Assembly: GCA_947044405.1 (NCBI GenBank) | Contig: CAMRHE010000205.1 | Coordinates: forward strand, 1,922,001 to 1,986,000 | Origin: Leptodactylus fallax | Taxonomy: Eukaryota; Chordata; Amphibia; Anura; Leptodactylidae | Length of the DNA stretch: 64,000 nt | Direction of reading: 5' to 3' | In this document: one piece after another, positions 49,931-59,362 of the stretch | Position numbering within the stretch: the stretch's first letter is position 1 | Layout: each line of letters begins with the position of its first letter | Notes under the pieces: generated by a model | Told to the model about the DNA's origin: nothing | The model's input: only the letters and a program-made list of their open reading frames with translations | Database searches by the model: none | Position numbers and translations under genes: made by a program

Positions 49931-50177
49931 GGCGTCCTCTCAGCTGCTTCTCCCTTGCTGGCGTCGGTCTTCGATGGCGTAGGTCTCGAAGGCGCTAGAG
50001 GGCTCGCCCTCTCGGTCTAATGGCAGATAAAATGCAGCACTGCTCCTACGTTCAATAAGCTGACACTCGGTTTATCCCGGAAATTTCGGATATGGGTGTC
50101 CGAGCGGATCCGCTTTCTGGCGTCCCAGAAGTTTTACCGGATATTGCTATCCGAACGGTTCCTATTCCAGTTCCCCT

Positions 50178-50208
50178 CGCATCAGAAATTAAACTGATAA
50201 GAACAGAT
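50178..50208 (-). ncRNA. RNU2: U2 snRNA gene fragment, nt 38-68 (downstream part)
   Basis: Read on the minus strand, ATCTGTTCTTATCAGTTTAA followed by TTTCTGATGCG matches vertebrate U2 snRNA nt 38-68 at 29 of 31 positions. It directly follows the 3' end of element 2. It joins, after removal of element 2, to the U2 fragment at 55445-55476. Beyond it the match stops; a short stretch containing GGAATAGGA (about 50156-50166, reversed) resembles U2 nt 115-125 and may indicate an internally deleted U2 copy. It cannot encode a functional snRNA as it stands. Confidence 0.88.
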
Positions 50209-50342
50209 TTTTAAGTTGAAAGTCCGCCTCACAGGACGGACATATTTTATTGGACATTATTATTTGTACATACAAATAAATAAATCAACTTTCGAAATGA
50301 TCACATAAAATCAGAAAAAACACGTAAAAGGGCATTCGGTGG

Positions 50343-53300
50343 CTATATTCTGGAGTTCCATTCCCTCACGAACCATTTCTTTAATAGGGGAAGTTTAGCC
50401 TTTTTGTCACTTAAATAATATAAATACATTTCACTAAAGCATATTTTTAAAACGTCATCAACAGTTAAAACATCTTTTTTAAAAAGCAAGATGTTCCTGG
50501 CCTTCCAGAGCGAAATCTTAGCACAGTTTATTGTCTTCCATGCCATGGCCTTCTGTTGACTTGTAGGGCAGTTGAAGAGTCCATAAAAAATAATGTCGCT
50601 TGTCAAATTCCTCAGGTCCGCCATCTTTACCAACAGAGGGAGTATTTTAGTCCAAAGATTCCTAGCGAAGTGGCATTCCCAAAAAATGTGGTACTCTGTT
50701 TCGTCGGCCTGGCAGCCCTCCCTCGGGCAGACGGCGGACCTGGCATATCCTCTTCTCTGCTGGAAGGCCCGACACGGAAGACATCGGTGAACACAGCTCC
50801 AGGCCAGGTCCAACTGCTGATTAAAAAGAGGGAAACAGTTAGTCATCTTCCATACTTGGGCGCTTTTCTCGTTATTAAAATTCTCGACATCTATAGTCTG
50901 CTCTTCAGCTCTTAGTATGGTGATTACCCTCTTACTTTGCTTTAGTTCTTCAATTGATCTACGGGGATGTTAAAACCATACAAAACCACCCCATTTTCCT
51001 CATAAAAACCCCTGTGTTGTACTTCATAAAATAGGACCAATAGTGATCTTTAAAAAGGACATTAAAACAGTTACAAAAATACTTAATTAAGAGAAATCTA
51101 CTAAAATCTGGGAAATCTTTCCCCCCTTTTCTCCTTGATCTTACCACGTATTCCCGTTTGAGTTTCTCCGCTTTGGAACTCCAGAAAAAGGTAAAACAGG
51201 CTTTGGTGATCCTCCTAAGTAAAACCGTGGGCGGGGGGAAAACCATACTTAAATATAATAATAACGGGAGGATCACCATTTTTAAAACCAGGATCTTACC
51301 CTTCATACTTAGTTTTCGCAGATTCCACATGCATAGTTTCCTGTTTACCTTTTCAGCCACCGAATCCCAGCTAAAAGCGCCATTATTTTGCTCACTGAAA
51401 GAGATACCTAAAATCTTGACTGAGTTAGACACAGGAACAGGAACGTCTGATAAGACCATACCTCCAATATTTAAAATACTACTTTTACCATAATTAATTT
51501 TAAAACTAGAGGCACAGCAATAAAAATCCAGTTGTCTAAAAGTTCTCTGTAGTGCAGGGGTGTCCCGACATAAAACCGTGACATCATCCATATACCCCAC
51601 TGCTTTAGCCTCTACCCCTCCACCTCCGGGCAGGGGTACTCCACGGATCATCTTGTCATTCCTAATGGCGCATAACAGAGGCTCTAGTGCGCAGATAAAA
51701 AGCAGTGGGGATAAGGGACACCCCTGCTTCACCCCGGATTTTAAAGGTACTTCCTGTGTCTTAAAACCGTTCACTAAAATCTTGCTTGAGCAATTTTTAT
51801 AAAAAGCTTTCAAAGACAATAAAAAACCTTCTGGTATACCCTTCTTTTCTAAAACTTTAAAGAGGTAAAAATGGGACACCCTATCAAAAGCCTTTTCGAA
51901 ATCTATTGATAAAATGTCCAGCTTGTTTTTCCTTTGCTTGATATCCTCGATAACGTCTTTGATTAAATTTAGGGTGTCCCATATACTCCTGCCTGGTACC
52001 CCACAGACCTGGTTAGTATGTATTATCTGTGGGATAATGGCCTTCATCCTATTTGCACAGATCTTTGCCATGATCTTGTAATCACTGTTTAAAAGGGTGA
52101 TTGGCCTCCAGTTTTTCAAGTCAGTCTTATCACCCTTTTTAAATAAAAGGGAGACCTCACCTTTCTGCCAGGATCTAGGGAGCGACTTACAGTCAAAAAC
52201 TTCTCTAAAAAGTAATAAAAGATCGTCTTTAAGAATTTCATAAAACTTATTATAAAATTCACAGGGTATACCGTCCGGTCCAGGTACCTTACCTGCTTTA
52301 AAACTCTTTATTGTCTGTAAAACCTCCTGCTCTTCTAAAACCTGTAATAAAAACTGGCTAGAAACAGGGGTTAAAACGGTTTTTATCTCTTTCAGTGAGT
52401 CTTTTAAAAAACTTCGATCCACAGGCTTCTCATTAAAAAGTTCTGAATAAAAGGCGTGGACTTTTTTAAAAATACCCAGTACATTAAAATCTCCGTCAAT
52501 ATTTTCAATCACAGTCTTTTTCTCGTTCACTTTTTTAAAAAAATACCTGGAGCAGGACTCATTTTCCTCGATGTGCTGGACTTTAGAACGGAAGATAATT
52601 TCTTTTCCCTTCTGCTCCAGGCATTTAGAGATTTTATTTTTAAGGAGTTGTATTTCTGTGTTTACATCCATACCTACCTCCCTCAGTTTGTACAGGGTTT
52701 GCAGGCAAGTATTAAGATCCTGATAAAAAGCAAGTGCCTCTTTCTTTTTCCTGACCCCTACCGAAATAAAAAAATTTTTGATTCTCCTCTTAATTTTTTC
52801 CACCACTTTACTATAGGGGTCCTAGGATCTCGTACTTGCCTGCATCTCTGATAAAACTCGGTAAAATCCTTGAGAACCTTTGGATCGTCTAAAACAGAGA
52901 CATTCATCTTCCAGGACTTCTGACGTTTAAGACCATTAATATCGAGTTTTACTTTAAAAAATAAAACCCTATGATCTGATAAAACGTTGGTTAAAACATC
53001 ACATGACAATGGTACGACTTGTTGTGAGATAAAGGTAAAATCAATCCTGGAGCTGCATGTAGCATTGCTCCAGGTAACATCGGCTTCCTCTGGCATGCCA
53101 CTATTGCACTCTTTGTATAAGTCTTTCAAACCGCAATCCAAAATAATGTCTTTCAGCATGCCAGAGGTTCTGTCGTAGTTCCTAGAGGAACTACGGGTAA
53201 ACCGGCGTTCGCCCCTTAAAACACAATTAAAATCACCAGCAATAATTAAAGGCTCTGAAGTATTAATAAATAATGGTAAAATTTCCAATAAATTAATACG

Positions 53301-53659
53301 TTCGTTTTTGTCTGGTGAGGCATAAACGTTTATGAACTGCCATTTAAAACCATTGATAAAAGCCTTAACCAATAAAATCCGTCCTGGAAGAATCTCTTGA
53401 ATAAAATCAATTAAGACATTTTCTTTAAAAAGGATTGCCACGCCGGAAGCTTTTGACTCGTTTGACCCCGACCAGATGGAGGGGCCATGCTTCCAATCCT
53501 TTTTATACTTACTATAGGTAGGTGAATGGTCTATGCCGCACTCCTGCAAAAAAAAAAAACTGAGGCTGCCAGGCACGAGAGATAATTGAAGAGGGCAACC
53601 CTTTTGGTTCTGGACTTGGCGCCCCTCACATTGAAAGAAATTCCATGAAGTTCCGCCAT
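50343..53659 (-). pseudogene. Element 2 ORF2: endonuclease and reverse transcriptase, three frameshifts
   Basis: It starts at 53659 (MAELHGISFNVRGAK). Endonuclease motifs are LQECGID, IAGDFNCVLRG, SSRIDFTFIS and LSDHRVLF. RT motifs are NWRPITLLNSDYKIMAKI, SIDFEKAFDRVS, KSGVKQGCPLSPLLF and YMDD. A C-terminal zinc motif CPREGCQADETEYHIFWEC precedes the end at 50343. Breaks: a 12-nt T run (reversed; 53547-53558) just before LQECGID; a one-base change near 52795-52805 at the endonuclease/RT junction; and one near 50960-50975 before the zinc region. Total length about 1,100 codons. Catalytic residues are all retained. The sense strand is strikingly rich in TTTTA. Confidence 0.9.
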
Positions 53660-53747
53660 GAGGAAAAAAGAGAAGAAGTCCAAAATCCAAGTAAAACAAT
53701 AAATAATCTTCTAGCAGAATAAAAGCAGCGTGCTTACCACCAGCGAG

Positions 53748-55206
53748 CTAGTGCTGCCCAACATCCATCTTACCATCATATTCCGAGCAAACCGTTTGTA
53801 AGGAAACAGCGGAGGAGCTGTCACTTAGGTATGCACCGCCAACGGCCCCCTTAGAGGCTGCTGCGTAGGAAGAGTAGAAGCCACTCGGTAGCTCCTGGGC
53901 ATTTAAGTCCTCATCAGAGGAATTCAAATTCGGAGGGTCGCCAATTTCTGAATCACCTCCCCTCGAATCACTTGGTGACTGGTCAGCAAGGGGTGGCTGT
54001 GCACAGGGCACACTTCCGGAGTCCAGCACCGGGGTGGTATTCTCTCCCCCGACCTTTAAAGGCCGGAAAAGAGGTTCCGGGGCAACAGAAGTCCCAGGGT
54101 TACCCAGGGCCTCCGTCACCCCTTCCACCCCATCTGCCTTCTCACTCCTAATTCTCCCTCTTTTATGGCGACCCTCCCCCATATCAGTGGGGCTATCCGA
54201 CTCTGAACCAGAATCATCCGACTTTTTACTTTTCCCTTGAGCCTCCTCCCTACTCACCCTCCGGGTTAAACCGGCTTGGGTTTTTGCAGCCTTCTTTTTT
54301 TTTTTTACGTTTTGGGTCTGCAAGGGAGCTTTTTCTCTCCCTGGGGACCGTCGGCTCAGTGACTATATCAGGCGTAGTATCTGTTCCCATGGGACTTACC
54401 TGCTCCTCCGCTCTGGGGCAGCTCTGCTCCGCTGGTGGTGGTTGTGGGGGCGCCTCGGGCTGCTCCTCTTCCATCCGATCCTGGTCCGGGTGTTTATGGG
54501 GGCAGTGTTTATAAATGTGACCATACTGTTGACAAAAGGTGCATCTTTTAGGTTTTTCACATTCTTGGGTATAATGTTCTTTACTGCCACAGTTCTTACA
54601 TGTTATGTTGCAGGTCTCTTTTTTGTGCCCATAAACACCACAGGACCTGCAGAAGTCTGGCATGTTGTTGAAAAACAGTTCACCATTCACCTTACCTATC
54701 CTAAAACGAGCAGGGGGTAGGAGAATCTTGCCGTCCGCATCTTTTTTGATCGTTGCCTTGAATTTCCTTTTGCAGGTCCAGACTCCGCGTTGATTGAGGA
54801 TTCTTCCAGTGAACTCTACTTTGTCAAAGTGGTAAGCCATGAAACGTTGCACCTCTGAGTCTGTGACAAAAGGAGAATAGAGTCTTACCACGATCAACTT
54901 TCTGTCGTCTGGAAAATGCTCAATTACCCGGACCTTCAGCTGCTTCAATTCTTCCTCGTTCTCCTTTGCAAACTTGATTGCGCTTTTAAGGATGGTTGTG
55001 TTTTGGAAGGTCGCATCATAATCCCCTCTTAATGGATAATCCTGTAAAGCAAGAATCTCAGTTACTTGGACTTTCAGAATGTCTCTCAAGATAGCGTCTA
55101 CTACAAATGGAACCCCGTGTTCCCGCTTTGGTCTACTCTCCAGGTGAATCCTGAGAGTGTCCCGGAGTTTTGCAAACTCCGGGACTTCATCAGCCATGGC
55201 TGACAT
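53748..55206 (-). pseudogene. Element 2 ORF1: CCHC zinc-knuckle protein, one frameshift
   Basis: The gag-like RNA-binding protein of the element starts at 55206 (MSAMADEVPEFAKLRDTLR). The N-terminal half includes the conserved region KLIVVRLYSPFVTDSEVQRF. Three knuckles follow: CRSCGVYGHKKETC, CKNCGSKEHYTQEC and CTFCQQYGHIYKHC. A proline/glutamate-rich segment leads to a lysine run. The frame breaks in a 12-nt A run (54295-54306), and the C-terminal part continues in another frame to 53748 with acidic serine-rich sequence (SDDSGSESDSPTDMGEG). The separation from ORF2 is 88 bp. Total about 486 codons. Confidence 0.88.
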
Positions 55207-55444
55207 AGTTTTTTACTGGTGTACAGACCAGTCTTCGCTATAAATGTCCCTCTGGAATGCCACAAAGTGGTCCAGAGGACGCTCTGGGGGGATCGCCGCT
55301 CGTTTTCCCCGGGGCTAAGCCTCCCCCCCAATAGCAGCAGGTGGGTGAAGTCCGGGCAATAAACCCGGACGATCCCACCAGGCCGAGGGGAAGGGTACCC
55401 GAGGAACCTGTACTCTGACTAATCACAAGTATAGAGCCACTGAT

Positions 55445-55476
55445 CAGACACTACACTTGATCTTAGCCAAAAGGCC
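55445..55476 (-). ncRNA. RNU2: U2 snRNA gene fragment, nt 11-42 (upstream part)
   Basis: Read on the minus strand, GGCCTTTTGGCTAAGATCAA followed by GTGTAGTGTCTG matches U2 snRNA nt 11-42 with one mismatch (A38 to G). The first ten nucleotides of U2 are replaced by 'ttgagcacca'-type sequence, so the copy lacks its own 5' end. Element 2 begins directly after it. It is the left half of the U2 copy completed at 50178-50208. Confidence 0.9.
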
Positions 55477-55509
55477 TCTGGTGCTCAATACACAGGCCAG
55501 GCTTTTAAC

Positions 55510-55947
55510 ATGAAGAACAAGGTGTGGTTCAAACACAGAGGCGCCAAGGAAGATCTCCCAGATAAGAGGATTATGGTGAGGGAGTTCCTGTGCCGCCAGA
55601 TGGGGTTCGTGCCAGCTGACATCCTGGCTGTAATAAACCTACCAGATAAACTGGGCTACGATGTCAGCTTTAAGCTCATGTCTTGTCTGGATAGGTTCTT
55701 GGCAAATTACTCCTGGTTTAGGGACACAGATGGCTGGAGTAAATTTATTTTTATTCCTATTTCCAGGCCCGATACCATCACTGTTAATGTTATCTTCTGG
55801 AACGAATCTGTCACTCCCCAAGATATTGTGGTGTGGCTCAGAAGACATTGGGACCTGATGTCTGATCTCACCAAAAATAGAGACACTGATGATATCCGGA
55901 CTGGTGGGTGGAAGGTCCTGGTAAAACTGCACCAATATAATAACTAG
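55510..55947 (+). pseudogene. Third Tx1-lineage ORF1 fragment
   Basis: An open frame of 145 codons starts MKNKVWFKHRGAKEDLPDKR. It contains the conserved ORF1 N-terminal domain seen in element 1: LAVINLPDKLGYDVSFKLM, RPDTITVNVIFWNES, and WLRRHWDLMSDLTKN ending TGGWKVLVKLHQ. The zinc knuckles that should follow are absent: the frame ends at 55947 and a foldback repeat begins. It is on the opposite strand to element 2, head-to-head, with the U2 fragment between them. It resembles ZCCHC3-like proteins and is truncated. Confidence 0.8.
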
Positions 55948-56700
55948 AGATGAGTGAATTTTTCAAAAATTGGATTCGGCAGATTCACAGAATTTTCACA
56001 AACGATTTGATTCGATCTGAATTCATTTGTGGCGAATCACGTTAAGAAATAGCTGTATAGTGGTGTAGCTACTAAGGACGCCGCGCTACCCGATAGTTTA
56101 CACGTTACCATAGCAAAGTGGCCTAGTGCGAAGTATCCAGCCTTGGTGTCTCGCTAGATCCCCCACAGTAACACATCTCACAAAGGTATCAAGCTTGCTA
56201 TCCCCTACAGCTCAGCCTCACAGGGCCACAGCTTGCCAAATCCACCAAACCTGGACCATAGCTTGCCACCCCCACACTACCCCCAAGTTCACCATGCACC
56301 CCAAAACCCCCCCACATTTCACTGTGCACCCCACAGTTCACTGTGCATCCCACACCTCTTCCCACCACACTACACCCTGCACCCCACATCTCTCCCCCCA
56401 CAGTACACTACGCACCACTAGAGCATATCATGTGACCGTCTGACGTCAGAAGGTCCTTACCAAGTATAGTATATAGCCTTTACCACAATGCCATGCGTGC
56501 AGCCAATCAGGGCTAGCTGGCTGCTGATTGGCTGCACTTATGGCATTGTGGGTAATCCCATTTTCCCAGAGTTCCTTGCCCCATGTCCTAACATGTGCAG
56601 CAAGCCATTTTAGGAAAAAATGCGATTCATTACCACGAAGCGTGAGGAAATCCGGATTCGATGTAAATCGAATATCCTCTTGTTGGAAAATACAGTACAG
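55948..56700. mobile_element. Foldback repeat containing C-rich middle
   Basis: It starts 'ctagagatgagtgaattttt', a start I associate with a very common frog repeat. The left 'ttggattcggcagattcac' and right 'gtgaggaaatccggattcg' parts are approximate inverted repeats. The middle (56150-56430) is C-rich, with degenerate short repeats of 'caccccacatttcac' type. 56485-56550 contains a 'gcatggcattgtgg'-type hairpin ('atgccatgcgtgcagccaat' against 'attggctgcacttatggcat'). Non-coding. Confidence 0.55.
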
Positions 56701-56812
56701 TGCTTACATTGAACTCTAAGTATATGGTGCAGTCCTATCAGTGCATAGTAACTTTTTATGCATGTTTCTCTCTGCTTTCTATGACACAAAAGTTTTTCCA
56801 ATTTTGACAACC

Positions 56813-57791
56813 ATGGAAGACCAACTGTATGACCAGCTTTTGAGATTCTACATTGCAACACAACAAAAGTACCCTCAGTGGATCTACGATATACTTCCAT
56901 AGAAACGTGTAAATGCCAAGTCCTAGTTCAGACAAACAGCTAAGCCATATCGAGTAGACGGACGATTCAGATGGAGGGATTCTTTATCATGAGGAAAAGG
57001 AGGTTCTCACTAAAAGCCGACTGCCAAATATTCTGAAGGCCTGTCATGACTACTCAATTTCTGGTGGCCATTTTGTCAGAGATAAAACTTGAGCCAAAAT
57101 CTCTGACCGTTATTACTGGAAGGGAATAAAAAACGACGTTCACCAACATGTCAAAGCCTGTCAAAAATGTTTTGTCATAAATCCCAAAATCAGCAAGAAA
57201 GCTCCACCACTCAATAGCATACCAGTATCTGGAAAAGTATTGGAGCTTAGGCAGGATTGATATGATCAGTCATCTTCAGGAAACATCAAATGGCAATAAA
57301 TATATAGTTGCTGCCACTTATCATTTCTCCAAGTGGACTGAAGCAACAGCTGTCCCAGATAAGAGTGCCAAGTCAGTAGCAATTTTTTTGTATTCCGTTA
57401 TTTTCAGCCTTGGCTGTATGAACACTATTATTAGTGACCAGGGCTGAGAGTTTGTGAACTTGATCATCGACAACCTGATGGAGCATTTTCAAACAGATCA
57501 CCACATTTCATCTGCCTCCCACCCACAAAAATATGGCCAGCGGGAACGTGACAATTGAACACTCAAAGAATCTCTTAGTAAGCTTGTCAATGATCAAGGA
57601 AACAACTGGGATCAGTTCATCTCTGGAGTTCTGTTTGCCTATCACACATCTGTGCATGCCTCAACCAAGTGCACTTCATTTGAGGTTATGTATGGACGGA
57701 AGGCCAAGCTTCCTATGGACCTCAGTCCCTCAGAAAATGAAACTGTGGACCCCTTACCCATTTCAGATGATGCCAACCCTGATGTGCTAAA
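56813..57791 (+). pseudogene. Ginger1-like integrase/transposase, decayed
   Basis: This would be a DDE integrase-type transposase. It opens MEDQLYDQLLRFYIATQQKY. An H2C2 zinc-binding region is visible (ACHDYSISGGHF ... YYWKGIKNDVHQHVKACQKC, about 57040-57170). The catalytic core follows: GRIDMISHLQETSNGNKYIV (first D), NTIISDQG (second D), and HPQKYGQRERDN with the candidate E. Next come FISGVLFAYHTSVHASTKCT and SFEVMYGRKAKLP, typical of integrase core ends. There are several in-frame stops (for example after ILP, after SDQG and after ERDN) and frameshifts. The coding sequence is cut at TA (57792-57793) by the Tc1 copy. Confidence 0.8.
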
Positions 57792-57793
57792 TA

Positions 57794-59360
57794 CAGTCAT
57801 GGCCAAAAGTTTTGAGAATGACACAAATATTATATTTTCACATGATCTGCTGCCCTCTGGTTTTTATGTGTGTTTGTCAGATGTTTTTATCACATACAGA
57901 AATAGAATTGCATTCATATTATGAGTAACAGAAGCTTATATTGACAGTTAGAATGAGTTAATGCAGCAAGTCAATATTTGCAGTGTTGACCCTTCTTCTT
58001 CAGGACCTCTGCAATTCTCCCTGGCATGCTCTCAATCAACTTCTGGACCAAATCCTGACTGATAGCAGTCCATTCTTGCAGAATCGATGCTTTAATTTTG
58101 TCTGAATTTGTTGGTTTTTGTTTGTCCACCCGTCTCTTGATGATTGACCACAAGTTCTCAATGGGATTAAGATCTGGGGAGTTTCCAGGCCATGGACCCA
58201 AAATCTCTATGTTTTGTTCCCTGAGCCATTTAGTTATCACCTTTGCTTTATGGCAAGGTGCTCCATCATGCTGGAAAAGGCATTGTTGAGCGCCAAACTG
58301 CCCTTGGACGGTTGGGAGAAGTTGCTCTTGGAGGACATTCTGGTACCATTCTTTATTCATGGCTGTGTTTTTAGGCAAGACTGTGAGAGAGCCGATTCCC
58401 TTGGCTGAGAAGCAACCCCACACATGAATGGTTTCAGGATGCTTTACAGTTGGCATGAGACAAGACTGGTGGTAGCGCTCACCTCTTCTTCTCCGAATAA
58501 GCTGTTTTCCAGATGTTCCAAACAATCAAAAAGGGGATTCATCAGAGAAAATGACTTTACCCCAGTCCTCAGCAGTCCACTCCCTGTACCTTTTGCAGAA
58601 TATCAGTCTGTCCCTGATGTTTTTTCTGGAGAGAAGTGGCTTCTTTGCTGCCCTCCTTGAGACCAGGCCTTGCTCCAAGAGTCTCCGCCTCACAGTGCGT
58701 GCAGATGCACTCACACCTGCCTGCTGCCATTCCTCAGCAAGCTCTGCACTGCTGGTAGCCCGATCCCGCAGCTGAAACACTTTTAAGAGATGGTCCTGCC
58801 GCTTGCTGGTCTTTCTTGGGCGCCCTGGAGCCTTTTTGGCACCAATGGAACCTCTCTCCTTGAAGTTCTTGATGATGCGATAGATTGTTGACTGAGGTGC
58901 AATCTTTCTAGCTGCAATACTCTTCCCAGTTAGGCCATTTTTGTGCAGTGCAATGATGACTGCACGTGTTTCTTTAGAGATAACCATGGTTAACAGAAGA
59001 GAAACAATGATGGCAAGCACCAGCCTCCTTTTAAAGTGTCCAGTGGTGTCATTCTTACTTAATCATGACAGATTGATCTCCAGCCCTGTCCTCATCAACA
59101 CCCACACCTGTGTTAATGGAGCAATCACTGAAACGATGTTAGGTGGTCCTTTTAAGGCAGGGCTGCAATGATGTTGAAATGTGTTTCGGGGGATAAAGTT
59201 CATTTTCTAGGCAAATATTGACTTTGCAAGTAATTGCTGTTAAGCTGATCACTCTTTATAACATTCTGGAGTATATGCAAATTGCCATTAGAAAAACTGA
59301 AGCAGTAGACTTTGTAAAAATTAATATTTGTATCATTCTCAAAACTTTTGGCCATGACTG
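57794..59360 (-). mobile_element. Tc1-like transposon copy 2, nested in the Ginger1 relic
   Basis: 1567 bp, the same length and ends (CAGTCATGGCCAAAAGTTTT) as copy 1 at 29699-31265, flanked by TA (57792-57793 and 59361-59362). It differs from copy 1 at only a few positions by eye. Insertion split the Ginger1 coding sequence between its integrase and OTU parts, so it is younger than that element. Confidence 0.95.
57971..58987 (-). pseudogene. Tc1-like transposase, single nonsense mutation
   Basis: It is the same protein as at 29876-30892 (start 58987, MVISKETRAV) with the DDE motifs IFSDESPF, QHDGAPCHK and [11 protein letters not shown]. One in-frame TGA at 58526-58528 replaces the CGA arginine codon of copy 1, right after SDESPF. 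About five amino-acid differences from copy 1 are otherwise visible (for example RLLK to HLLK, KKYREW to KRYREW). The stop lies inside the catalytic core, so the product is inactive. Confidence 0.95.
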
Positions 59361-59362
59361 TA

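Larger units (their letters stand above)
44385..50177 (-). mobile_element. Tx1-lineage non-LTR retrotransposon, element 1
   Basis: Read on the minus strand, this is a 5' region, ORF1 with three CCHC knuckles, ORF2 with endonuclease and reverse transcriptase, and a 3' region. The 3' region holds an approximately 80-bp tandem duplication (44461-44540 and 44541-44620) and two copies of CAATAAAGCTTCGGGCC-like sequence (about 44418 and 44690, reversed). It is nearly full length but carries one premature stop and at least three frameshifts. It is GC-richer than the neighbouring element 2. Its 5' side abuts the downstream U2 snRNA fragment at 50178-50208; the exact 5' boundary is uncertain. Confidence 0.85.
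50209..55444 (-). mobile_element. U2-inserted Tx1-lineage (Keno-like) retrotransposon, element 2
   Basis: This is a 5.2-kb non-LTR retrotransposon on the minus strand. It comprises a 5' region (55444-55207), ORF1 (55206-53748), ORF2 (53659-50343) and a short 3' region ending CTTTCAACTTAAAA at 50209. It lies between U2 snRNA nt 11-42 (upstream) and nt 38-68 (downstream), with TCTG (upstream GTCTG, downstream ATCTG) present on both sides, as expected for a short target duplication. Keno elements of the Tx1 lineage are known to insert in U2 genes; assignment to that group is inferred from lineage plus site. Both ORFs carry frameshifts, so it is probably inactive. Confidence 0.9.

Noticed and set aside
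50178..55476. Functional U2 snRNA gene
   Set aside because: The copy lacks nt 1-10 and most of the sequence after nt 68, and is cut by a 5.2-kb element; no snRNA promoter element was recognised.
56813..57791. Gypsy LTR retrotransposon or retroviral pol fragment
   Set aside because: No RT, RNase H, protease or LTR is seen, and the integrase is followed by an OTU domain, which fits Ginger1 better.
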